This document shows positions 17,950 through 25,707 of a DNA stretch of 47,370 bases, in pieces; the first letter of the stretch is position 1, and each line of letters opens with the position of its first letter. The DNA is from Bradyrhizobium sp. CSS354 (GTDB lineage Bacteria > Pseudomonadota > Alphaproteobacteria > Rhizobiales > Xanthobacteraceae), in assembly GCF_029051725.1 (NCBI RefSeq), contig NZ_JAACFU010000031.1:1-47370 (forward strand), in the 5' to 3' direction. A model generated the notes under the pieces. The model made no database searches. It saw only the letters and a list, made by a program, of their open reading frames with translations, and was not told where the DNA came from. A program made the position numbers and the translations under genes.

Positions 17950-19107
17950 ATGGCGCCGACGCTGGCCATTACCCCTCTCGCAAATACCAGCCCGACGACC
18001 GCTGCCGAAATGTCGCTCTGCAGGCTGAGAGCAGGGCTGTCGATGTGCGCGGCGGCCGATGACTGGGTCATTCATGATCCGCGTCTATGGCTAGGCAAGG
18101 CCTATCACTCTCTGCTGGAACGCGTCCGCATCGAGCCTGCGGAGACGGATCCTGAGCGCGTTTGGGACAGCGAAATATCCGCAGCCGTTCGGCTCGCTTC
18201 CGGGCACCAGTTCGACCGGCGGTATGGCGACCCTGTTCGCTGGCCTTCCTACTTCCTCATCCGCCAGCGGGCTCTCAGCGCTGCCGCCAGCCTCCGCTTA
18301 AAGGCCCTCCCATCGGACCGGCGGCTTCCGAACGGCGCCGCCGGACCGATCCGGTCCGGAACCGAGAAAAAGCTGGTTGCGAGGGCGGGTAAACTAATTG
18401 GCCGGCCAGACCGGTTCGACCGCACCTCGGTGACCGACTACAAGTCGAACCTTCCGGATGCAACGACACCATTGGGATCGGAAATCCTCGAACGATACCG
18501 GCGCCAGATCCGCATCTACGCGGCGATCATCGCCGAGGTGCTTGGATTCTGGCCGAAGAAGGGGATCATCGCCGGTCCTTCGGATACCAGCATCAAGTTC
18601 GACCTCGATCCGTCCGAATGCAACGCGGAGGCTGACCGTGCAGTCAAAGACCTCGACGATTGGAACGGCGCACTCTCATCGGCCCGAGACGCCCTCCACT
18701 TCGCGAACCCGTCTGCGCCTTCGTGCCAGAATTGCCGGTTTCAACTCGTCTGCCCGGCCTTCTGGGCTTGGCTTGGCACGATGCCGGGCCTGGTTCGGAC
18801 TCCGGGTGCCACGGCAGCGGCCGCTGGACGCCTGAAAGCGGTTCAACTGGGAAACGACGGCGACCTGCAGACGGTCACACTATCGAACGCAATCTCGACC
18901 CTACCCGGCGCATGCGAGTTCAGCATGGTCACGCGCCAATCCATTCACGGAGATGCTTTCGCGAGTCCGCCCGGCACGGACTACAGGATAGTGGGGGCCG
19001 GCTTTCGGCGCGACGGGCGCCTGTCGGCGGAGGTCGCAACGGTGTTAGTGCCGACACAGCAGATTCCAGAGGTTTCGCTCTGGACCGGCGGAGCCGCGCA
19101 TGACTAG
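17950..19107 (+). CDS. PD-(D/E)XK nuclease with probable 4Fe-4S cluster (Cas4/AddB-like)
   Basis: A 385-residue protein with the RecB-family nuclease signature: GRPD at 151-154, DYKS at 163-166 and Q-x3-Y at 186-190. Cys24 or Cys33 near the N-terminus, with Cys259, Cys262 and Cys268 (C-x2-C-x5-C), match the split four-cysteine pattern that holds an iron-sulfur cluster in Cas4, AddB and related exonucleases. Metal-dependent cutting or trimming of DNA is expected. The ATG is two bases after the helicase stop. The last 120 residues, after the cluster, form an extra domain I do not recognise. I do not know of a nuclease of this class in the described core of Druantia, so it may supply the effector step in this version. 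Confidence 0.85.
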   Translation: MAPTLAITPLANTSPTTAAEMSLCRLRAGLSMCAAADDWVIHDPRLWLGKAYHSLLERVRIEPAETDPERVWDSEISAAVRLASGHQFDRRYGDPVRWPSYFLIRQRALSAAASLRLKALPSDRRLPNGAAGPIRSGTEKKLVARAGKLIGRPDRFDRTSVTDYKSNLPDATTPLGSEILERYRRQIRIYAAIIAEVLGFWPKKGIIAGPSDTSIKFDLDPSECNAEADRAVKDLDDWNGALSSARDALHFANPSAPSCQNCRFQLVCPAFWAWLGTMPGLVRTPGATAAAAGRLKAVQLGNDGDLQTVTLSNAISTLPGACEFSMVTRQSIHGDAFASPPGTDYRIVGAGFRRDGRLSAEVATVLVPTQQIPEVSLWTGGAAHD

Positions 19108-19570
19108 CTCCGGCAATCGAGTGTCTACGTCTAAGCTTGGCAAGCTGCTTCCGCGGAGCCAGCGCAGTCCGCTGAGCAAGGGCGAGGCGATGGCAAGGAT
19201 TCGGTCGAAAGACACAAAGCCGGAGCGCGTCGTCCGAACGCTCCTGGCCAGCTCTGGCGTAAAATACCGAATGAACGTGCGCGATCTTCCAGGCAAGCCG
19301 GATTTCGCGAACAAGAGTCGCAGGTTCGCGATCTTCGTCCACGGTTGCTTCTGGCATTCGCATGCAGACTGCAAACTGGCTTCTGATCCGAAATCGAACC
19401 GAAACTACTGGCAACCGAAGCTCGACAGGACGAAAGCGAGGGATGCCGAGCACGTTCGGAATCTCGAGCGGCGGGGATATAGGGTCCTCACCGTCTGGGA
19501 GTGCGATACGCGCCGTCCCGGCGCGGCGGCGCAACGCATTGCGGATTTCTTCGGGCGACAGGAAGTCTAG
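19100..19570 (+). CDS. vsr: Very short patch repair endonuclease Vsr
   Basis: A 156-residue protein with the full Vsr pattern: MARIRSKDTKPE at 31-42, the metal-binding Asp68 in GKPDF, VHGCFWHSHADC at 80-91, and VLTVWECD near 119-126. Vsr nicks next to the T of T:G mismatches that arise when 5-methylcytosine deaminates, starting short-patch repair. The gene overlaps the upstream nuclease by eight bases (ATGACTAG), so it is cotranscribed. The matching cytosine methyltransferase is not adjacent as in most dcm-vsr pairs but sits about 12 kb upstream at the head of the same operon. Its role is therefore probably to repair damage caused by the system's own methylation. Confidence 0.92.
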   Translation: MTSSGNRVSTSKLGKLLPRSQRSPLSKGEAMARIRSKDTKPERVVRTLLASSGVKYRMNVRDLPGKPDFANKSRRFAIFVHGCFWHSHADCKLASDPKSNRNYWQPKLDRTKARDAEHVRNLERRGYRVLTVWECDTRRPGAAAQRIADFFGRQEV

Positions 19571-19573
19571 CCG

Positions 19574-20461
19574 ATGCATTTATTTGAAGGCGACGATATG
19601 CTCTCGGACTTCGCGGCCAGGCATGGGCTCAGCTTGGGAGAAGTCGTCGAACGGGAAAAGCTTGCGATACATGCAACGATCACGGCAAATGCGTCCGTCA
19701 CCGCCGCCTACTCGAAGCTTGCCGATGCCGAATTGGGCGATCCTGCCGTAGGCCTCCTCCTCAATATGCTCCACCGAAACTCCGAACTTGCGGAGGCGGC
19801 GATCGTTGCGTTCGTGACGGGCTCGGGATCGGCTTCGGAGGTCGTGTCGCGCGCCAGCGTGGAATCTTCGGCGAATATCGCGTTCATCCTGGCCGGCGAT
19901 ACGACGGGGCGCCTCCTTGCCTACTTCGACCACTACTTTCGGAGCGTCGACCGCCAGGTGAAGGCCTGGCGGAAGGAAAGTTCGAGCTTGTCCGGGGCCG
20001 ACGCCCAGATTCACAATGCTTCCGCCGACAGAAGACAGGAAGCCAACGAGATTCTTCGAGATTTCGTCAAGCAGGCGTTCGGGGCTCAGCACCTCGAACA
20101 GTGGCCGTCCAATATCGAGAAGCGCTTCAGCGAGCTAGGTAGGGGGTTGTCGTACCGTACCTTCTATGCGCGAATGAGTTCGGAAGCGCACGGCGATGCG
20201 GAAGAAACGATCCGCTATTTCGTCGGACGCCTGCAATCGCAGGAAGTATTCGAAGCGATGGCGCTCGAGACGGTCTGGAATAGCCGGCTCTTTCTCTACC
20301 ACGCAGTCGCAAACTTTCTGGACGCCTCGCTTTCCTACTGTCGCCGCTACGGTCTTTCGGAAGCCGGCGTCGGCATCGCCCGGCTTCGTGCAGACGTGGA
20401 GCGGGAGCTCGAGAATATCGCAAAACACACCGGTTCCGGAGTCGAAGAGCTTGGGCGGTGA
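19574..20461 (+). CDS. DUF5677-like helical protein ending the defence operon
   Basis: A 295-residue, almost wholly helical protein. The segments SRASVESSANIAFIL and, about 90 residues later, YRTFYARMSSEAHGDAEE resemble the paired conserved helices of DUF5677 proteins, where an R/E-S helix and a Y-S-H helix pack together; some such folds are HEPN-like. The match is by eye and moderate. No function is established for the family. The ATG is three bases after the vsr stop, so it is the last gene of the operon. A toxin or signalling role in defence is possible but not shown. No gene follows on this strand for about 280 bases. Confidence 0.6.
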   Translation: MHLFEGDDMLSDFAARHGLSLGEVVEREKLAIHATITANASVTAAYSKLADAELGDPAVGLLLNMLHRNSELAEAAIVAFVTGSGSASEVVSRASVESSANIAFILAGDTTGRLLAYFDHYFRSVDRQVKAWRKESSSLSGADAQIHNASADRRQEANEILRDFVKQAFGAQHLEQWPSNIEKRFSELGRGLSYRTFYARMSSEAHGDAEETIRYFVGRLQSQEVFEAMALETVWNSRLFLYHAVANFLDASLSYCRRYGLSEAGVGIARLRADVERELENIAKHTGSGVEELGR

Positions 20462-20468
20462 GGAGCGC

Positions 20469-20705
20469 TTAAGCCGTCAAACCTCCTTTCGGTGAGAACG
20501 CGCGCTGGCTCCTTCGCCGCAGCCTCCTTCCGGCTTCTCCGAACATCCCCTTCAGCAACAGGATCTTCTTCGGGCCGGCGATCCCCATCCAGGGCTCCTT
20601 CATCGCTTGGGCTCTACGTCTCCGCACCAGGGCTCCGCGCAACGCCTCTGACAGGTCGACGAGGTAGTCGCCCTTCGGCTCACCCCGGCCAGTCTTTTTC
20701 GCCAC
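20469..20705 (-). pseudogene. Possible fragment of a tyrosine recombinase (integrase)
   Basis: The frame reads GEPKGDYLVDLSEALRGALVRRRRAQ, which resembles the strand-helix region after the first catalytic arginine of phage-type integrases (pattern VDLS--L---L---RR). Neither the arginine box nor the tyrosine box is present, there is no Shine-Dalgarno before the GTG, and the rest diverges. It may mark the scar of a mobile element at the end of the defence operon. A chance GC-rich frame cannot be excluded. Confidence 0.3.
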
Positions 20706-20721
20706 CGGACTCGACTCTTAA

Positions 20722-20736
20722 GTTCATGTTATGTTC
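20722..20736 (+). promoter_or_regulatory. Putative LexA (SOS) box before the second zinc-ribbon block
   Basis: GTTCATGTTATGTTC is an exact GTTC-N7-GTTC direct repeat ten bases before the ATG at 20746. As with the box at 5392, it lies in an AT-rich gap in front of a run of small zinc-ribbon genes, which strengthens both calls. Confidence 0.6.
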
Positions 20737-20745
20737 TACTTGGCT

Positions 20746-21150
20746 ATGACTGACCGCCCCGCCAGCTGGCGCATGCCGACTAGGAAGCAGATGGAGAAGA
20801 TGGCCGCTGCCGTCGGCAAGAGCGCGCGGCCCTCGCCGGGACTGGCGCCGGATGATGACCTTCCCCCGGAATACTGGCAGGCGCTCCTCGACGACGCCGG
20901 TGCCGACGGCGGCAATTCGGGCCCTACTGCGTCCGGACGGCTGCTGCGGCTCGGCCAGATTCGTGAGCATTTACTGAGGGTGGGCTGCCGGCGCTGCGGG
21001 CGGACCGTCGAAATCCAGAAGGTGGATGCTCTCAGGCTGTATGGTCCGGAGGCGACGTGGGGGGCGGTAGGCCAACGGCTGCTGGACAACACGTGCACGC
21101 AGCGGACGGGGCGTCATGAGGAAGACGGCTGCTGGCCGCAATTTGAGTAG
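20746..21150 (+). CDS. Zinc-ribbon protein, probable SOS-regulated gene
   Basis: A 134-residue protein with a disordered N-terminal half rich in proline and aspartate. It has a C-terminal cysteine domain, LRVGCRRCGRTVEIQKVDALRLYGP, then DNTCTQRTGRHEEDGCWP, which should bind zinc. I do not know a function for it. I prefer the ATG at 20746 (MTDRPASW) because the upstream ATG at 20731 lies within the LexA box. The next gene begins within ten bases and has a related layout (C-x2-C, helix, RC-x2-C), so the two probably share a transcript and perhaps an origin. Damage induction is inferred from the operator. Confidence 0.65.
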   Translation: MTDRPASWRMPTRKQMEKMAAAVGKSARPSPGLAPDDDLPPEYWQALLDDAGADGGNSGPTASGRLLRLGQIREHLLRVGCRRCGRTVEIQKVDALRLYGPEATWGAVGQRLLDNTCTQRTGRHEEDGCWPQFE

Positions 21151-21159
21151 GTGCCGGCG

Positions 21160-21609
21160 ATGGCGCCGAAGCACCACCCGACCCCTCTCTCCGGAGGCGA
21201 CCGCAAGGCGCTCGCCAAGGAACTCGGCAAGTCTCGGGCGATGACCTCGATCCTGGCCGCCCAGTCGGCCGACGCCCGGGCGAAGGGGGAAGCCCTGATC
21301 CGGACGGCGGACAAGCTCCTTGCGGAAAGCTGGAACGAACGGATGTGGGCGGACGGCGGGCCGATCGACCCGTCTCCCACGATCGACCAGGCGGTGGGCG
21401 GCGGCTACCCGTGGCTCGAGATCGAGTGCTCCCGCTGCAGGACCAAGCGGGACGTCGATTTGGCCGCGCTGCGCCATCCGCCGACCACCTTCGTCCACGA
21501 CTTGGCAAGCAGGCTCCGCTGCAGCAAGTGCGCCAAGGCCAATCGCCGGCCGCCGGCGACGCTGCTACAGTTGGCGCAGCGCCCCCGCCAGGCCGCTCCG
21601 GAGACCTGA
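21160..21609 (+). CDS. Zinc-ribbon protein, partner of the preceding gene
   Basis: A 149-residue protein. Residues about 1-60 are a basic helical region (GDRKALAKELGKSRAM...ARAKGEALIRTADKLL). The C-terminal half has IECSRCRTKRDVDLAAL and LRCSKCAKANRRPP, two C-x2-C pairs about 35 residues apart that should form one zinc site. The spacing resembles that of the upstream gene. A GTG at 21151, directly after the upstream stop, is an alternative start. Function unknown. Tight spacing and the shared LexA box suggest DNA-damage control with its neighbour. Confidence 0.65.
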   Translation: MAPKHHPTPLSGGDRKALAKELGKSRAMTSILAAQSADARAKGEALIRTADKLLAESWNERMWADGGPIDPSPTIDQAVGGGYPWLEIECSRCRTKRDVDLAALRHPPTTFVHDLASRLRCSKCAKANRRPPATLLQLAQRPRQAAPET

Positions 21610-21622
21610 AGGAGAGAGCAAA

Positions 21623-22534
21623 ATGTTCATGCGCTGCCTGCTCTTAATCACGAGTGTCCTGCTCACGGTTTCGCAAGCCAACGCAAAATCACAAATCGAC
21701 GATCTGGTGGATCGAGCAAAAAAGGGCGACCCGGAAGCTCAGTTTGAGTTGGGTAGCCGTTACGCGCCGAATACGCCTGGTGGATATCAGACCTTACCCA
21801 AAGGAGATGAGTCCATGTCCGATGGAAGCCGGGTCGAGACAAATTTCCAGTCGGCCGTCGACTGGTTGCGTAGAGCCGCGGATCGCGATTACGCGCCAGC
21901 CCAGTTCGCGCTAGGTCTGATTTTATATCAAGGAGACGGATCTTTTGAAAATCGTACAGACGAAATCGAATCAGCGCGGTGGCTGAGAAAATACCTGGAA
22001 AACACTCGCGCGGATAAGGCGGATGCGGCGAAGGCTCAATTCATGATTGGGATGGAATACCAATTCTTCAACAAGTGCGACCCCTATTGGACGCGCAGCC
22101 GTCCTGGAGATCCCATATCATTCGATGGCCTGTACTGCGGAGATGCGCGCGAAGGCAAACATTTGACGGAAGACTATCCGGCTTCAGCACGATATTTGCG
22201 ATTGGCTGCTGAAGCCGGCTATCAGGCCGCTCAGTATCAACTGGCCAGATTGTACCAAAGCGGAAAAGGCGTTCCACAGGATTACCAAGAAGCGGCGAAA
22301 TTGTATCTGTCGGCCATCGGTTCGGGTTTCTCTCGCGCACGCGGGCCGCTGGGTAAGCTGTACGTCGAAATGGGGGATTTGGTATCGGCACACATGTGGT
22401 TCAACTTAGCTGCCGTAACTGACGATCGATGGGCCGCCGAGGAACGAGATAATATCTCTCAGAAAATGACGCCCGCTCAGATTGCCGAAGCACAAAAACT
22501 GGCAAGAGAGTGGACCAAGACGAATGCGAGGTAG
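21623..22534 (+). CDS. Exported Sel1-repeat protein
   Basis: A 303-residue protein with a clear signal peptide (MFMRCLLLITSVLLTVSQANA, cut before KSQ), so it acts in the periplasm. Sel1/TPR-like repeats follow: DPEAQFELGSRYA, YAPAQFALGLILYQGDG, YQAAQYQLARLYQSGKGVPQDYQEAAKLY and RARGPLGKLYVEMGDLVSAHMWFNLAA. These build helical solenoids that bind other proteins. AAGGAGAG lies seven bases before the ATG. Its base composition is visibly more AT-rich than its neighbours, which suggests a separate origin. Its place between SOS-type genes has no obvious functional reason. Confidence 0.8.
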   Translation: MFMRCLLLITSVLLTVSQANAKSQIDDLVDRAKKGDPEAQFELGSRYAPNTPGGYQTLPKGDESMSDGSRVETNFQSAVDWLRRAADRDYAPAQFALGLILYQGDGSFENRTDEIESARWLRKYLENTRADKADAAKAQFMIGMEYQFFNKCDPYWTRSRPGDPISFDGLYCGDAREGKHLTEDYPASARYLRLAAEAGYQAAQYQLARLYQSGKGVPQDYQEAAKLYLSAIGSGFSRARGPLGKLYVEMGDLVSAHMWFNLAAVTDDRWAAEERDNISQKMTPAQIAEAQKLAREWTKTNAR

Positions 22535-22545
22535 GGGCAATCACG

Positions 22546-23265
22546 ATGTGCAACCTCTACAGCATCACCACTAACCAAGCCGCCATCAGCGCGCTCTTCC
22601 GCGTGGTCAACCGGTACGTCGGCAACCTGGCGCCGATGCCCGGCGTCTTTCCGGACTACAAGGCCCCGATCGTCCGGACCGGCGCCGAGGGCCGCGAGCT
22701 CGCGACCGCACGTTGGGGCATGCCGTCGTCCTCGAAGGCGCTGATGGACGCCACCAAGAAGCGCGCCGAGAGGCTACAGGCCAAAGGCAAGACCGTCGAT
22801 TTCAAAGAATTGCTCCGGATGGAGCCGGACGGCGGCACCACCAACATCCGCAAGGTGAAGTCCAAGCACTGGACGCGATGGCTGGGTCCGGAGCACCGCT
22901 GCGTCGTCCCGTTCAACTCGTTCAGCGAATTCAACAAGGCCGAGGGCGGGGACATCTGGTTCGCGCTCGACGAGACCCGACCGCTCGCGTGCTTCGCCGG
23001 CATCTGGACCAACTGGACGTCGGTCCGAAAGGTGAAGGAGGGCGAGACCACCAGCGACCTCTACGCCTTCCTGACGACAGAACCTAACGCCGAGGTGGGC
23101 GCCATCCACCCGAAGGCGATGCCGGTGATCCTGACGACGCCTGAGGAGGTCGAGACCTGGATGACCGCGTCTCCGGATGAAGCCCTGAAGCTGCAGCGGC
23201 CCCTACCGGACGGCGCGCTCCGGATCGTCGCCCGCGGCGTGAAGGAAGATGCGAGGGGCGCATGA
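22546..23265 (+). CDS. SRAP (SOS response-associated peptidase, YedK/HMCES family)
   Basis: A 239-residue SRAP-domain protein. It begins MCNLYS, so Cys2 becomes the N-terminal residue after methionine removal and can form the thiazolidine link to abasic sites in single-stranded DNA. The other active-site residues are in place: Asn100 in TTNIRKVKS, Glu128 in PFNSFSEF and His188 in IHPKAMPVIL. The family shields abasic sites at replication forks. The ATG was chosen because Cys2 must follow it; an upstream in-frame start at 22510 would destroy the site. It follows the Sel1 gene by 11 bases and fits the DNA-repair theme of this stretch. Confidence 0.9.
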   Translation: MCNLYSITTNQAAISALFRVVNRYVGNLAPMPGVFPDYKAPIVRTGAEGRELATARWGMPSSSKALMDATKKRAERLQAKGKTVDFKELLRMEPDGGTTNIRKVKSKHWTRWLGPEHRCVVPFNSFSEFNKAEGGDIWFALDETRPLACFAGIWTNWTSVRKVKEGETTSDLYAFLTTEPNAEVGAIHPKAMPVILTTPEEVETWMTASPDEALKLQRPLPDGALRIVARGVKEDARGA

Positions 23266-23341
23266 CGTTGAATGGTCTACCGAGCCCGGCTCAAGGTTGC
23301 ATCGTAGAGCCGGCGTCCACAATGTTTGAGCTAGGGACGGG

Positions 23342-23641
23342 ATGAAGATGGGGAAGCCGGAAGAGCCTTACATTCGCATCATCGTGGAGACCTACCGGGA
23401 AAGCGGGGGAGGTTTGCACGGCGACTTGCATGTGCGTCCAGTCGCCGGTCAGGGCATACCCCAAAATCTCCGCGTCAGATTTCCCAAGACCCTGCGCCGG
23501 GCCCACGATTTAGGTACGCATTTCCTAGTCTACGCCAAGGTTACCGACAGAGAGGGCGGAAACGAATTCGTTCACACCAATCATGCCTGGGACGTCGAAG
23601 TGCTCGGTAAGCCGGGCACTTACACGATGAAAAAGCTGTGA
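23342..23641 (+). CDS. Hypothetical protein, 99 residues
   Basis: A small soluble protein I do not recognise. It is predicted beta-rich (YIRIIVETYRESGG, DLHVRPVAG, THFLVYAKVTDREGG, WDVEVLGKPGTYTMKKL) without cysteines or membrane segments. The ATG at 23342 or the in-frame ATG at 23348 could be used; GGGA lies just upstream. It sits 76 bases after the SRAP gene on the same strand. No partner or role can be inferred beyond location. Confidence 0.5.
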   Translation: MKMGKPEEPYIRIIVETYRESGGGLHGDLHVRPVAGQGIPQNLRVRFPKTLRRAHDLGTHFLVYAKVTDREGGNEFVHTNHAWDVEVLGKPGTYTMKKL

Positions 23642-23778
23642 CGGCCGGCCCCAGGCGCGACGGCGACACGGAACACGTGCACACGCCCGTGCCTCTGCAT
23701 TTCGGAATCCCTGACCTGTGCTAACCGCCCGGAACAAGCCGGCGGTCGCAAGGATTCGTCTCGGCAGGAGCTATCTCG

Positions 23779-24039
23779 ATGCTGATGACAAAGGAAAGGC
23801 CGAAGGCGATCCGCACCATGCGTGGCTGGGCAATCCACGTGCTGCAGGAGTCCGGTGCCATCCACGAATGCGAGGAACACGGCTGGGCGAAGGACCGCGC
23901 CGACCCGCACGCGCGAGAGCGAGCGTTGCACTTGGCCAGGCAGGAGCCGCCTGACGGCCTATCTCCGGACGAGGCCGTCGCCGAACTCCAGGACGTGCTG
24001 GAATCCATCGGCGACACCTGCCCGGAGTGTCTCCCCTAA
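23779..24039 (+). CDS. Hypothetical protein, 86 residues, with Cys/His pairs
   Basis: A small helical protein: IRTMRGWAIHVLQESGAIHECEEHGWAKDRADPHARERALHLARQEP, ending in DTCPECLP. The C-x2-H and C-x2-C pairs could bind a metal jointly. AGGAG lies eight bases before the ATG. It resembles short conserved proteins I associate with Bradyrhizobium, but no function is known to me. It is free-standing between two other unknown or accessory genes. Confidence 0.6.
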   Translation: MLMTKERPKAIRTMRGWAIHVLQESGAIHECEEHGWAKDRADPHARERALHLARQEPPDGLSPDEAVAELQDVLESIGDTCPECLP

Positions 24040-24186
24040 AGCGCGGAGGCGGCCGCTCCCCCCGCGATCTTCGCCCCTTGGCATGTCCGGCATCCTGCGA
24101 TAGCACCGACGGCCGATCGCAATTTGCGAGAATCATCTGCAAGGCTGCAGCGGCGGCATGGCGGTCGGTGCGTCCGGGGGTGCGAT

Positions 24187-25701
24187 ATGGCCAAGCAGCG
24201 GAATCTATCCGATGCCGAAATCGGCATCGTGAAGGCGATGCTCCGGAAAAGCTGGCGAAACGATGTCATCCACTTCTACTTCAACAAGCCGGACCGGCTG
24301 ATCAGTTCGGGGCGCATCACCCAGATCAAGAAGGGTAAGTACGGGGCGTCCGTAGAGGAGGCGCCGCCGGAAGATCTCGAGGCGTTCCTCTCGGCCTGGC
24401 AGAATCCGGAGGCGAAGGTGCCCCCGACGCCTTCGCCGGTCGACTTGCGCATTCTCCGCTCGATGTTCGTCCGCGAAGCCGGCACGTGGCGTCTGGCCGG
24501 TGGCGAGACCGATCGCACCGAATGCAAGGCGGGGTTTCGGCTCCAGCCGGAGGATCGCTTCTCGAAGGCGCTGCGCGCGATCGCCGGGCTGGCAAATAAC
24601 AAGGGAGGCTACCTGTTGTTCGGGGTCACGGACGCGACGTTCCAGGCCGACGGGCTCGCGGACGATGTCTTCACGAAGTCGGACATCTCGCTCCTCAACA
24701 GAATCCTGGTGGGAGCCCTCGATCCCGTCCCCCACGTGACAAAGGGGCTCATCGAGCTGGGCGGCAAGCAGATTGGTGTCCTGTACGTGGAGAAGCACGA
24801 CCACGGCCCCGTCATCGCCATCAAGAACGTCGGTCAAGACGTAAAGGAAGGAGGCATCTACTTCCGCTACGTCGGGGAGACCCGCCTGATCAAGGCGGGC
24901 GAGCTCAGGCAAATCATCGCCGCGCGCGAGCAGCGGGCCGTCGCCGAGTTCAGCGCCCGCATGAACCGGGTCGCGATAGGTAAGGAAGCGACGATCGATC
25001 TTGACTCCGGCGAGGTCGCGGGCACCAGCGGCAAATTCCTCATAGACAAATCCCTGCTTCCGAGCATCCAGTTCGTGCGCGAAGGCGAATTCGACGAGAA
25101 GAAGGGCGCGCCGGCGCTCAGGCTGATCGGCGACGTCGAGCCGGTTTCGGAGGTCGAGAGGGAGCGGACGAAAGTCATTCGCGAGAACGTCACGCCCGAC
25201 GCCGTCGTTCGCAACTTTCTACGGAATGAAAAGGTCGCCGAGCCGGTGCAGTACATCCACTTCCAGGCCCACGCCCAACGGAAGTGGTTTCCCGTGTGGT
25301 TCTACATCGACCAGGTCGGATGGACGGCCGCCGAGGTCGCCGAGGATCTTCGCAAACAGGTCGCCACCTACCCGTCGTCGCGCAACGCGCTGGTCGACCG
25401 GCTATCGGGGAAGGATTCGGCATTCCGCCAGTCGACCGGAAAAGCCGAGGCCCTGCGCGTGAAACTAGCGCGGGGCGAGATCAAGGCGCCGGCCGACATC
25501 GATGAGGACGTCGCTTTTGCAGCGGCGGTGCAGGCTCTACCAACGACTGTGAAGCCGAAGGACCTGGAAAGCATCCGGAAGATCCTTTTGGAGTGTCTGG
25601 ACCGCGCTCAGGACCCCGACCCGCGAAGCAGCAATCGTCGCGGTGCTATCTACCGGGCCGCATGCTGGCTAGACGAACTGATCTACTCCAAGAAGAAATA
25701 G
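24187..25701 (+). CDS. AlbA_2 (Schlafen-type) domain protein
   Basis: A 504-residue protein. The N-terminal 60 residues are basic and may bind DNA (QRNLSDAEIGIVKAML...GRITQIKKGKYG). Residues about 100-250 carry an AlbA_2 domain: TDRTECKAGFRLQPEDRFSKALRAIAGLANNKGGYLLFGVTD, followed by the end of the domain at GGIYFRYVGETRLIKAGEL. AlbA_2/Schlafen domains occur in transcription regulators and in defence proteins. The last 250 residues are unlike anything I know; they may be the effector or sensor part. The ATG at 24187 follows a 147-base gap with no other gene. A defence role is a reasonable guess in this neighbourhood but is not shown. Confidence 0.75.
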   Translation: MAKQRNLSDAEIGIVKAMLRKSWRNDVIHFYFNKPDRLISSGRITQIKKGKYGASVEEAPPEDLEAFLSAWQNPEAKVPPTPSPVDLRILRSMFVREAGTWRLAGGETDRTECKAGFRLQPEDRFSKALRAIAGLANNKGGYLLFGVTDATFQADGLADDVFTKSDISLLNRILVGALDPVPHVTKGLIELGGKQIGVLYVEKHDHGPVIAIKNVGQDVKEGGIYFRYVGETRLIKAGELRQIIAAREQRAVAEFSARMNRVAIGKEATIDLDSGEVAGTSGKFLIDKSLLPSIQFVREGEFDEKKGAPALRLIGDVEPVSEVERERTKVIRENVTPDAVVRNFLRNEKVAEPVQYIHFQAHAQRKWFPVWFYIDQVGWTAAEVAEDLRKQVATYPSSRNALVDRLSGKDSAFRQSTGKAEALRVKLARGEIKAPADIDEDVAFAAAVQALPTTVKPKDLESIRKILLECLDRAQDPDPRSSNRRGAIYRAACWLDELIYSKKK

Positions 25702-25707
25702 CGAAAA

